From NCBI RefSeq assembly GCF_002280675.1, contig NZ_NCEN01000005.1:1-64000 (forward strand): DNA of 64,000 bases, written 5' to 3'. Both the position numbers and the translations under genes were made by a program. The notes under the pieces are model-generated. The model ran no database searches and was not told the DNA's origin. It was given only the letters and a program-made list of their open reading frames with translations. Origin of the DNA: Novosphingobium sp. 32-60-15 (GTDB taxonomy: Bacteria; Pseudomonadota; Alphaproteobacteria; Sphingomonadales; Sphingomonadaceae). Below, piece after piece: positions 41,950 through 49,921 of this stretch. Each line of letters opens with the position of its first letter. Positions within the stretch are counted from its first letter, which is position 1.

Positions 41950-44457
41950 ATGACAAGCTACAGATCGAGGAATTTCACGCGCGCTGCATTGTGCGCAGGT
42001 CTTTCGGGTATTGCACTTTCGTCATCGGCATTCGCGCAAAATGCTGCGCAGCAAACTGCGATGGAACCATCTTCGGGTGTCGCCGAAATCGTCGTGACAG
42101 CCCAATTTCGCGAGCAGAAGCTGCAGGACACACCGATCGCGATTACCGCGGTTGATGCAGAGATGCTTGAGTCGCGCAGTCAGTCGAGCCTGACTGAAGT
42201 TGCCAACCAGGCCCCCAGCGTGGTCTTGCGTCCGACGACCGCAGCATTTGGCCCGTCTATTTCCGCGTCGATCCGTGGCATGGGCCAGATCGATTTCAAC
42301 CCCGCGCTTGAGCCTGGTGTCGGCCTCTACATCGACGACGTTTATTATCCACGCCTGACTGGCGCGAACTTCGATTTGCTCGACGTTGAGCGCATCGAAG
42401 TGCTGCGCGGGCCGCAGGGCACACTGACTGGCCGCAATTCCGAAGGTGGCGCGATCAGGTTTATCTCGCGCCGTCCAACTGGTGAAGGTGGCGGCTATGT
42501 TTCGGCGACTTACGGCAGCCGTAGTCGCATCAATCTGCGCGCCAGTGCGGACTTCAAGCTTGCTGAGGGTTTGTTTGGCCGCTTGTCGGGGACGTTCGCG
42601 GATCAGGAAGGCTATGTCAAAAACATAGACTACGGCTGCGCCAATCCTACGAGTGGCGTTCCAACGCGCGCTGGCGGTGCGGATTGCGTCGTCAACAAGC
42701 AGGGTGATGTCGGCTACAAGGCGCTTCGCGGCATCTTGCGCTACAACCCGTCGGATGCCGTCGATGTCATGGTTAGTGGTGACTACATCCGTGATAGTCG
42801 CTTCAATTCTGCTGAAGTGTTGCTCTATGGAGAAAACAGCAACCCCAATGTGCAGACCAGCAACGGTGTGCCTTATGACTCGCGCTTCATTTGCGGCACA
42901 TTCTGCAACTATGCGACCACTGGTTCAACCGCTGGAGCGTTTGTTGCCGGTGCTATTCCACCGTTGCAGGGCCTTCCTTTGCCGGCAGTCAACAGTGACG
43001 GTCGGACCGAATATACCGGTTGGGGGGTTGCCGCCAACGCCGATTTCAAGCTGAGCGACGACATTCAGCTCCAGTCGATCACCGCTTATCGTGCATTCGA
43101 TACATCGTTCAGTTCCGACACGGATCTGTCTCCTGCCAACGTTGGCTTTGGCATCAGCGAACTCGATAGCTGGTTCGTCAGCCAGGAACTGCGTCTCAAT
43201 GCAAAGCTCGGCACGATCGCCGACTTGACTGTGGGTGGTTACATCTCTGACGAAAAAACGACATATTATACCTTGCAGGACATTCGCTATGTCGCGATTG
43301 CTCTGCCAACCGGTCCGCTGCCGCTGTTCCCGCTGCAGTTTATCGGCAACGATCCGGTCCGTTCAAAGTCCAAGGCTGCGTTTGCAACGGCGATCATTCA
43401 TCCCACCGATGCGATGACGCTAACGCTTGGTGGCCGTTATACGCATGAATCCAAGGACTATACGTTTTTCCGGTACAATCTGGATGGCACGACGATCAAC
43501 GCGTTCCTTGATCCGGTTGGGGCAGCCAACGGCATTGGTTATTCCGGTCCCAACGGAACGGCGCTATCTGGCCGCACCGGCAGCTATTCGGGCAACAGGT
43601 TCGATTATCGCGCCAGCTTGGATTACCGCTTCTCGCCCGAAATCCTGGCCTATGGCACGGTATCGACCGGATTTAAGGGTGGTGGTATTGCACCGCGTCC
43701 GTTCAATGCTGCACAAGCAGTGCCATTCGGTCCGGAAAAGCTTACAGCGTTTGAACTTGGCCTGAAAACCGATCTTTTTGATCGCAAGGTCCGCTTCAAC
43801 GTTTCGGCCTATTTCAACAAGTTCAAGGATGCACAGCTAACCCTGCTGTCGTGCCCACAGTTCGGCGGCCCCGGTCCGTGTGCGGTGCCCCAGAACGCAG
43901 GCGATGCCGATGTAAAGGGCATTGAGTTCGAACTCTATATTCGCCCCATCGAAGGATTACAGATCGATGCTTCGGCTTCGTTTCTTGACTGGAACTGGAA
44001 GTGTGTTGTTCCGGCGGTTGTCAATCCGTTGGGAGCAACATCGGGTTGTTCGTCTGATCCGGCGCTCGTAAGCCAATTGGTGGCGCCGCCGCGTGGTGTA
44101 TCGAAATCCCAGTGGAGCATTGGTGCGCAATATGAAGCGCAGCTTGGTTCGGCAGGTTCGATCACGCCGCGCATTGACGTTTCGCGTCAGGGCGCAATTG
44201 CCGGCACGGCAACGGTTCCTGCCGCTGGTTCGCCATCGGCACTGTTCTCCACCGCCGAAGCGTATACTCTGGCCAATGCCCGCCTGACTTGGCGCAATGC
44301 GGACAGGGATGTCGACATTTCGCTAGAAGTCACCAACCTGTTCAACGAATACTACTTCCTGTCGAAGTTCGATCTGTCGGGCGCCGGTGCCGGTGTAGTT
44401 TCAGGCCTGCCTGGAAGGCCGCGTGAGTGGGCGGTCTCGGTCAAGAAGAAGTTCTGA
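41950..44457 (+). CDS. TonB-dependent outer-membrane receptor of the catabolic cluster
   Basis: The 835-residue protein has a signal peptide (about 1-29, ending AFA-QN), a TonB-box-like EIVVTAQFREQ, a plug domain (about 45-160, with LLDVERIEVLRGPQGTLTGRN) and a barrel ending in Phe (SVKKKF). Receptors of this type in sphingomonads import complex organic molecules as well as siderophores. I chose the ATG at 41950, with AGGAGGGAG upstream, over a GTG at 41923. A strong terminator follows, so it is likely monocistronic. Its position suggests uptake of the cluster's aromatic substrate, which is inference. Confidence 0.92.
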   Translation: MTSYRSRNFTRAALCAGLSGIALSSSAFAQNAAQQTAMEPSSGVAEIVVTAQFREQKLQDTPIAITAVDAEMLESRSQSSLTEVANQAPSVVLRPTTAAFGPSISASIRGMGQIDFNPALEPGVGLYIDDVYYPRLTGANFDLLDVERIEVLRGPQGTLTGRNSEGGAIRFISRRPTGEGGGYVSATYGSRSRINLRASADFKLAEGLFGRLSGTFADQEGYVKNIDYGCANPTSGVPTRAGGADCVVNKQGDVGYKALRGILRYNPSDAVDVMVSGDYIRDSRFNSAEVLLYGENSNPNVQTSNGVPYDSRFICGTFCNYATTGSTAGAFVAGAIPPLQGLPLPAVNSDGRTEYTGWGVAANADFKLSDDIQLQSITAYRAFDTSFSSDTDLSPANVGFGISELDSWFVSQELRLNAKLGTIADLTVGGYISDEKTTYYTLQDIRYVAIALPTGPLPLFPLQFIGNDPVRSKSKAAFATAIIHPTDAMTLTLGGRYTHESKDYTFFRYNLDGTTINAFLDPVGAANGIGYSGPNGTALSGRTGSYSGNRFDYRASLDYRFSPEILAYGTVSTGFKGGGIAPRPFNAAQAVPFGPEKLTAFELGLKTDLFDRKVRFNVSAYFNKFKDAQLTLLSCPQFGGPGPCAVPQNAGDADVKGIEFELYIRPIEGLQIDASASFLDWNWKCVVPAVVNPLGATSGCSSDPALVSQLVAPPRGVSKSQWSIGAQYEAQLGSAGSITPRIDVSRQGAIAGTATVPAAGSPSALFSTAEAYTLANARLTWRNADRDVDISLEVTNLFNEYYFLSKFDLSGAGAGVVSGLPGRPREWAVSVKKKF

Positions 44458-44463
44458 CATGGA

Positions 44464-44499
44464 GGGCGGGGGCGCAGCCGCGCTCCCGCCCGACTTTTT
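44464..44499 (+). terminator. Strong Rho-independent terminator after the TonB receptor gene
   Basis: A 12-bp GC-rich stem (GGGCGGGGGCGC paired with GCGCTCCCGCCC, one G-U pair) with an AGCC loop is followed by GACTTTTT. It sits between the receptor stop and the marR-like start at 44516, which argues for the MarR start chosen here. Confidence 0.92.
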
Positions 44500-44515
44500 C
44501 CGGAATGCACTTGAT

Positions 44516-44959
44516 ATGGCGTCAACAAACGAATGGACGAACGCACAAACGACCGGATTTAAAGACCACCTTGTGCTGCAACTGAGCAACGCCGGTTCAT
44601 CCCTGACAGCACGTTTGCAAAAACAACTTGCTGCCCACCGGATTACTCCGCGTGAGGCGATCTTGCTTTGGCTGATCGATACGGATCCCGGGTCAACACA
44701 ATCGGAAATTGCTGCCTTGCTTGGCATCACGCCTGCAACGATAAGCCAGTGCGCAAGGCGGCTTATCGCACTGCGCTGGATTGAACCGGTATTCGCCTCG
44801 GATGACAAACGTCGCCGGGGCATTCACCTCACTGCGACCGGATCTGAGGTCTTGCGCAAAGCCCGCGCCGTGATTGATGCCCATGAAGCTGTTGTCCGGG
44901 ACCTGCTTGGAGCAAGTTCAAGCAGATTGATGCTGGACGGATTGGCTTGCCTGCGCTGA
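44516..44959 (+). CDS. MarR-family transcriptional regulator
   Basis: The 147-residue protein has the winged-helix core of MarR regulators: REAILLWLIDTDPGSTQSE, IAALLGITPATISQ and the wing DDKRRRGIHLTATG. Family members respond to phenolic ligands. Upstream ATGs at 44459 and 44423 would place the terminator stem inside the coding region, so I prefer 44516, preceded by GGAA. It converges with the LysR gene, with stops 5 bases apart. The regulated target could be the receptor gene just upstream. Confidence 0.87.
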   Translation: MASTNEWTNAQTTGFKDHLVLQLSNAGSSLTARLQKQLAAHRITPREAILLWLIDTDPGSTQSEIAALLGITPATISQCARRLIALRWIEPVFASDDKRRRGIHLTATGSEVLRKARAVIDAHEAVVRDLLGASSSRLMLDGLACLR

Positions 44960-44963
44960 AAAC

Positions 44964-46022
44964 CTAACAGAGGTTTCCGGAAACAGACGGCGTTGGCTGT
45001 ACCAATCGGGCTGCAGGGCGCTGGGTACCGGGGGCAAGCCGCCCAGGGATTTTGTCGCGAGAAGCCGATCCCTTTGACCGGCGCGCCGTTCCCGCTTCTG
45101 ATCGATAGTGATTGGCAAGGTATTCTGCAGCGAGGCGCAACTGCCGATCAAAAGCTGCGGTTTCATTCGTCAGCAAAACGACTTGGGGGGCGGGCAAGGC
45201 AAACGCCAGATCGAGCATGATCAAACGATGCGCAATCGTATCTGCCCGCCCGCTTTCGGCGAACATGCAGGCAAAGCTTCGTGAATGGCTGACGGACGCG
45301 AGGATTTCGCTGTAATCGTCGGTTTCGATCGCATGCCGCAGTTCACCAAGGCCGCAGGTTTTGAGCGAAGCATCCGTCACGTGACGCAACGGATGCGCAA
45401 CGCTCAGCGTTGAAATGGGAAAATCGGCAAGGTCGACCGCTAAAACCCCGCGCTTGCCAGCCAGTGGATGCGATTGCGAAACGAACACCGCCAGCGGTTC
45501 GTCGATGATGATTTCCTTACGCACAGGTCCGTCAAGGTTTTCGCCGTCTGCGCAATCGGTAATCGTGATGGCGATGTCGAAAACACCGTTTGCGACCATA
45601 GTGGTGATCGCTTCAGCTTCCCTGTCACAAATATCCGTCGTAATCGAACGGTCGGGGTAGCGTTTGCGCAGTTCGGCCACACGGCCAAGCAAATTGCGAC
45701 TGACAAAGGGAGCAAGACCAATGCGCCAGTTGGGCCTTGTCGAAAGCGGAAGCAAATCCGCCTCAAGATGGTTGACGGCGGCGATCACGGCCCGCGCACG
45801 TTCTGCTGCCAGTTCGCCGGCAGGCGTCAGCAAAGGCGGTCCGCCACGGCGGCGGTGGAAAAGCGATACGCGCAGGCGATCTTCCAAAGCGCGAATATGT
45901 TCGCCAACCGCCACCGGTGAAAGGCCCAGCGATGCGGCGGCCTTGCGAAAGCTGCTCTGCTCGATGACAAGCAGAAGTATTTCCAGCTGGCGCAAGGTAA
46001 TGTGGCACTGCACCCGGTTCAT
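44964..46022 (-). CDS. LysR-family transcriptional regulator
   Basis: The 352-residue protein has an N-terminal LysR helix-turn-helix (SSFRKAAASLGLSPVAVGE) and a substrate-binding domain (about 95-300, with IGLAPFVSRNLLG and FDIAITITDC). A basic tail of about 50 residues is unusual for the family and may be disordered. I chose the ATG at 46022; an ATG at 46049 is possible. It lies just downstream of the minus-strand flavocytochrome module 2 operon and may activate that operon or the divergent cupin operon, using an aromatic acid as coinducer. Confidence 0.88.
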   Translation of the reverse strand: MNRVQCHITLRQLEILLLVIEQSSFRKAAASLGLSPVAVGEHIRALEDRLRVSLFHRRRGGPPLLTPAGELAAERARAVIAAVNHLEADLLPLSTRPNWRIGLAPFVSRNLLGRVAELRKRYPDRSITTDICDREAEAITTMVANGVFDIAITITDCADGENLDGPVRKEIIIDEPLAVFVSQSHPLAGKRGVLAVDLADFPISTLSVAHPLRHVTDASLKTCGLGELRHAIETDDYSEILASVSHSRSFACMFAESGRADTIAHRLIMLDLAFALPAPQVVLLTNETAAFDRQLRLAAEYLANHYRSEAGTARRSKGSASRDKIPGRLAPGTQRPAARLVQPTPSVSGNLC

Positions 46023-46115
46023 CCCCAATCGCGTTGGCCCGCTACACATGCAGACAAATCACTTCAGGAGACTAAACCTAACCAACGCTTGAAGCAATGC
46101 ACGCGGGCGTTCCGC

Positions 46116-46493
46116 TCAGACTGTCCAGTGCACCGACACCAACCGTGCATCAGGTCTGATCGCCAGACTTTCTGGCAAGCCGAGCGCCGGGAAGGGCTGA
46201 TCGTCCAGCTTCACCCCTTGATCGAAACGCACATATTCCCCCAGCAGCGCGGCATTGGCCGGGGAAAGCAGCGCCAATAGGCGGTTGCCCACCGGGCGTC
46301 GGGCCTGATCGGGGGTTAGAAATGCACCGTTTGCTATCCTCAGCGTCCCAGTAACGCCTGGAACACCCCTGATCATGCCCACTTCAACAATGTCGAAATT
46401 TGCGAGCGCAGGCCATGCCAGTGCTGCGCCGGGCAGCAATACGACAGTGCTGGCAGCAGCGCTCGTGAGTATAAATTCGCGGCGTCTGATCAT
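46116..46493 (-). CDS. Small Tat-exported protein of unknown function, module 2
   Basis: The 125-residue protein begins with a twin-arginine signal (IRRREFILTSAAASTVVLLPG). The mature part contains VEVGMIRGVPGVTGTLRI and an AFLTPDQARRPVGN stretch. I do not recognise a family. It overlaps the cytochrome c gene by 4 bases (ATGA) and ends the module 2 operon. A small Tat protein follows the module 1 cytochrome in the same order (32967-33374), so the position is conserved even though I see no clear sequence similarity between the two. Confidence 0.72.
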   Translation of the reverse strand: MIRRREFILTSAAASTVVLLPGAALAWPALANFDIVEVGMIRGVPGVTGTLRIANGAFLTPDQARRPVGNRLLALLSPANAALLGEYVRFDQGVKLDDQPFPALGLPESLAIRPDARLVSVHWTV

Positions 46494-46810
46494 GGCGCAG
46501 TCTTCACAGGCGTGGTCTTTAAAGGCGTGTGTTGCCGTCCGATCCATCGTGCCAGCGCCCGCAAATCAGCATCGCTGATCTCGCTCGCGTGGAAAACGGG
46601 CATTCCCGGCGCGCCGTGCCGCGCGGCGGTGATCACAGTCTCTTCGGGCAGGCCGATCCCCCGCAATTCCGGCGCGCCCGGCACGCTGCCGTGACAATAG
46701 CCGCAAGTTGCGCGCCAGATGGCTTCCGGTTTCGTAGCTGTTGGCTTTTGGGCGCACACGGGTGTAGCCACAACCAAGGCCGCAGCAACGATCAGCGACG
46801 ACCTCTTCAT
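46490..46810 (-). CDS. Class I cytochrome c, electron acceptor subunit of flavocytochrome module 2
   Basis: The 106-residue protein has a signal peptide ending near VCAQ21 and the heme motif C36-G-Y-C39-H40, with a likely axial Met in GAPGMPVFH. It overlaps the flavoprotein gene (ATGA) and the Tat gene (ATGA). It is shorter than the module 1 cytochrome but has the same layout. By analogy with 4-cresol dehydrogenase it should receive electrons from the flavoprotein encoded just upstream, in the periplasm. Confidence 0.9.
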   Translation of the reverse strand: MKRSSLIVAAALVVATPVCAQKPTATKPEAIWRATCGYCHGSVPGAPELRGIGLPEETVITAARHGAPGMPVFHASEISDADLRALARWIGRQHTPLKTTPVKTAP

Positions 46811-48315
46811 ACCCGAATTCCCGATTTGCCGGGAGCGATGATCCCGCTAGGATCGAGCGCCCGCTTTATCCGGCGATTGATGTCGAGATTGGCCTGTCCG
46901 TGAAGGCTTGCCACCTGATCCATGAAGCCGACTGACGTGCGATACATGCCGAAACCTGCCTTGGCCATTGCGTCCACCATTTCAGTATAGCAGGCCCTGA
47001 CGCGTGCCATCTGCGCCTTGTCTGCCCGATCATAGATCAACGGCATTACGTTGAGTGCCGCCCGTTCACCAAATGCAGTGCCGACCATGAAATCGACACC
47101 GTGGCGATCAGTGATGGACTGCGCCAATCTCAGCTGACGTTGCATGTCTGCACCCCGCATCGGCGCTACAGGCGCACACCAAGTAAGCCCGACGCCGCCG
47201 ATCCAATTGAACAGCGCAAAGGATTTTAGCGTCAATTCATTGATCTGCTGCTCATCCTTGGCATCTGGTATCAGGGTTGCTCCTGCAGCTTCCAACCGCG
47301 CCTTTGCTTCTTTCCAATCAGATTCAACCCGATCCGGCCGACCGTAGAGCGTGAACACATAATTCCACGCACCAAGGCCCATCTTCTTTAATTCCGCAAT
47401 GGCCAGTTCCTGCGGGATCGCGCCCGACCCATCATAGACATCGGCCTTGCGCCGTGTTGCGGCCAGAAATATGCCGGCATTGCCCAGCACGCCCTCAGTC
47501 TGGATTGTGCCATCCAACCGCAACCCGCGCACCACGTCGGTCAGCCGGACGATATCCGACGGATCAGGCCAGTGTGCGATCACCGTCTTGTGCGCTTTCG
47601 GGGCAGGCATCAGCCAAAGGCCCATCTTGGTTACGATGCCAAAGTTGGACTGGGTGAAAATGCCATCCAGCGTCGGACCATAACCATAGCGGAACGCTTG
47701 CCAACTGGTAGTATCTGTCACCCCGCCAAGCCCTGTGCGAAACAGCGTTCCATCCGATAGCAGCACCTCGAAGCCGCAGCTATGTGCGAAATGATCGCCA
47801 TAGGGCGTCACGCCGTGCCCGCGTTCCAGCGTATTGCCAATGGGCGAAACGATCGGGCCTGGGCCTGGAAAATCGAGCCAGAAATTATGCCCGGTGGCCT
47901 GAATAAAATCCTGCAACTGGTGATAAGTGACGCCAGGTTCGACCACGACGGTGCCAAGGTCCGGATCAAAGTCGGTGATGCGGTTCATCCGCCGCATGTC
48001 CAGTACAACCGTGCCGCGATCCGCTACGGACGATGACCCGTAGCCTATGTTGCGCCCGGTCGATGTGGGCCATAAGGGTACACGCATTCGGTTCGCGATG
48101 GCAACGACAGCCTTCACTTCTTCGATTGATGATGGGCAAACGGCTGCAGACGGCATGTGGTCGTCATCATCAAACGGCATGGCAACGTGGCCATAGGGAG
48201 TGACATCCGCGACCGAAAATTTGACCCATTCGGCCCCTACAGCGGCTTCGCAAGACTTCAGAAAGCTTCTGAAATCAGCCGGGGACGTACTTGGCGGTAG
48301 TAAAATGTCAGCCAT
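46807..48315 (-). CDS. Vanillyl-alcohol-oxidase/4-cresol-dehydrogenase-family flavoprotein, module 2
   Basis: The 502-residue protein is a VAO/PCMH flavoprotein with the PP-loop WPTSTGRNIGYGSSS, the signature VVLDMRRMNRI and C-terminal DPSGIIAPGKSGI. Y458-R459 in GMYRTSVGFMD match the phenolate-binding Tyr-Arg pair. N422 sits where VAO has the covalent flavin His. It is related to but clearly different from the module 1 protein at 31061-32581, so the two probably act on different phenols. The cytochrome and small Tat genes follow with 4-base overlaps. The promoter is shared with the divergent cupin operon. Confidence 0.9.
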   Translation of the reverse strand: MADILLPPSTSPADFRSFLKSCEAAVGAEWVKFSVADVTPYGHVAMPFDDDDHMPSAAVCPSSIEEVKAVVAIANRMRVPLWPTSTGRNIGYGSSSVADRGTVVLDMRRMNRITDFDPDLGTVVVEPGVTYHQLQDFIQATGHNFWLDFPGPGPIVSPIGNTLERGHGVTPYGDHFAHSCGFEVLLSDGTLFRTGLGGVTDTTSWQAFRYGYGPTLDGIFTQSNFGIVTKMGLWLMPAPKAHKTVIAHWPDPSDIVRLTDVVRGLRLDGTIQTEGVLGNAGIFLAATRRKADVYDGSGAIPQELAIAELKKMGLGAWNYVFTLYGRPDRVESDWKEAKARLEAAGATLIPDAKDEQQINELTLKSFALFNWIGGVGLTWCAPVAPMRGADMQRQLRLAQSITDRHGVDFMVGTAFGERAALNVMPLIYDRADKAQMARVRACYTEMVDAMAKAGFGMYRTSVGFMDQVASLHGQANLDINRRIKRALDPSGIIAPGKSGIRV

Positions 48316-48707
48316 GCTCTCCAGCCATTTTTGTTTTGGAATTGACGTGTGTTGTCAAATTCCGACCCGATCCTGTCAATCATCGTCATTGATCATCCGC
48401 AAGGTCCGGCACGCAAGTGGCAAAGGCAGGTTAACACCTGCGACCACGACGCCGAACATTTTTGTGCAGCGAAGTTGTGTCTAAAATATTGGAATATTTA
48501 GGTTATTTTACTTCCTCAAAAGACGGATTGCCGTCATTATTGCTGTCATGCTTGTCACAAGTGGAAAGGTAAAACCTTCCACCTGATCGGTCGTTTCCAC
48601 ATTCTTCGCAGGGGCATTGCTGCCCTATCTTCCAAACATCGGAATGATGAAGATGGTGCCCATACCTGGGATGCCGTCCGCACCGACGGGACGAGGATAG
48701 ATCTGAC
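48316..48707. promoter_or_regulatory. Divergent promoter region with three dyads
   Basis: This 392-base gap between flavocytochrome module 2 and the cupin operon contains GCAGGTtaacACCTGC (48426-48441), AAATATTggAATATTT (48484-48499) and the long imperfect dyad GTGGAAaGGT/ACCTTCCAC (48561-48582). They are candidate sites for the nearby LysR or MarR regulator or, for the last one, a leader hairpin of the cupin mRNA. No gene was seen. Confidence 0.55.
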
Positions 48708-49235
48708 ATGAGCATTACCGGCGGTGAATCCTTCCATAGCGACACCCTCGGCATGCCGTGGGCGCAGAACTGGTCCGGCAATCCGGCCATCGAACTTAAG
48801 CTGCTGATGTCCGACATAGAAGGCGGCCGCTATGCGGTGCGCATGCGGTTCCGTCCGGGCTTGCAGATCGTGCCGCACAAGCACACAGGTGAAGTCCACG
48901 CCTATACTTTCAGTGGTAAGTGGACCTACCTTGAATATCCTGACAGCCTGGACAATGTCGCCGGGTCCTATCTGTTTGAACCGCCAGGCACGGTCCACAC
49001 GCTGAAAATTGCCGACGACGCGGAAGATTGGACCGAGATTCTGTTCATCCTGTATGGTGCCATGATCCACCTTGATGAAGCGGGCACGGTCATCGGCATT
49101 ACCGATGCAGGCAGTGTGATCGACGAATATGCGCAGCGCCTTGCCGAGCAAGGCGATCCGGTTCCAGCCTCGCTGCCACTAGGTGGGCGGATGGCCTATC
49201 GTCCGTTGATTTCCGCGCAGGGAGCAGGACAGTGA
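48708..49235 (+). CDS. Cupin dioxygenase, 2,4'-dihydroxyacetophenone dioxygenase-like
   Basis: The 175-residue single-domain cupin has metal-ligand candidates H57-x-H59 (VPHKHTGEVH) and H97 (EPPGTVHTL). The pattern KWTYLEYPD, YLFEPPGTVHTL and LYGAMIHLDEAGTV resembles the family of 2,4'-dihydroxyacetophenone dioxygenase, which cleaves the side chain of a hydroxyacetophenone to a benzoate and formate. Family recognition is from memory of the pattern, so cupins of other function are possible. It is the first gene of the plus-strand cupin operon, and its stop overlaps the next start (GTGA). Confidence 0.75.
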   Translation: MSITGGESFHSDTLGMPWAQNWSGNPAIELKLLMSDIEGGRYAVRMRFRPGLQIVPHKHTGEVHAYTFSGKWTYLEYPDSLDNVAGSYLFEPPGTVHTLKIADDAEDWTEILFILYGAMIHLDEAGTVIGITDAGSVIDEYAQRLAEQGDPVPASLPLGGRMAYRPLISAQGAGQ

Positions 49236-49921
49236 ACAACCGCATCGACGCGCTGGAACGCCGTCTTGCCGCGCAGGAGGAACGCATCGCGCATCTGACG
49301 GCGGCTATGACCCATCAAGAGGACCGTGAGGCGATCGAGCGGCTGCAATATTCCTATGGCTACTTCATGGACAATCGCATGTTCGATGAAATGGTCGATC
49401 TGTTTTGCGACGATGCTCCGTGGATGGAAATCGGGCAGCGTGGGCGCTATTTTGGCAAGACTCGTATTCATTCGTTCCTGCTGGACGTGCTGGGGGATGG
49501 CCGCTGGGGCCTGCTGCGGGACGAGGTGATCAACCACGTCCAGATGCAGCCATTGGTCACTATCGCGCAGGATGGAAAGACCGCGCGATCACGCGCCCGC
49601 GCGCAGGTGCAGGGCAACTCGCCGCCCACGACCGAATTCTTCCTGCTGGCTGAAGCCATTTATGAAAATGAATACGTCCGAGAAAACGGGGTGTGGAAGA
49701 TAAAAGGGCTGGGCGTTGCAATGACGTATTACACCCTGCTTCTGCGTGAAAAGATATGGTTTCATTCCGCGCCACCCAGCGAAGCGTTCCCGCCCGATCT
49801 GCCGAGCCTGCCCGATGATCCTGGCTTGGGCCGCCAGTTTGCGCCGTGGCATTTCACTCACCCGGTCAAGGGTTATGCACTGCGCATACCCGCTTCTGCC
49901 AATGTGGGAGCCGTAAAATGA
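49232..49921 (+). CDS. SnoaL/NTF2-like protein, possible lyase or dehydratase
   Basis: The 229-residue protein has a coiled N-terminus (about 1-30, RIDALERRLAAQEERIAHL) and a SnoaL-type cone fold (EDREAIERLQYSYGYFMDN, MVDLFCDDAPWMEIG, VWKIKGLGVAMTYY). Members of this fold include dehydratases, isomerases and the formaldehyde-releasing lyases of sphingomonad lignin-dimer pathways. The function here is open. A GTG start at 49232 overlaps the cupin stop and the stop overlaps the NmrA-like start (ATGA), so it is part of the operon. A C-terminal extension of about 50 residues (LPSLPDDPGLGRQFAP) is rich in Pro. Confidence 0.78.
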   Translation: MNNRIDALERRLAAQEERIAHLTAAMTHQEDREAIERLQYSYGYFMDNRMFDEMVDLFCDDAPWMEIGQRGRYFGKTRIHSFLLDVLGDGRWGLLRDEVINHVQMQPLVTIAQDGKTARSRARAQVQGNSPPTTEFFLLAEAIYENEYVRENGVWKIKGLGVAMTYYTLLLREKIWFHSAPPSEAFPPDLPSLPDDPGLGRQFAPWHFTHPVKGYALRIPASANVGAVK

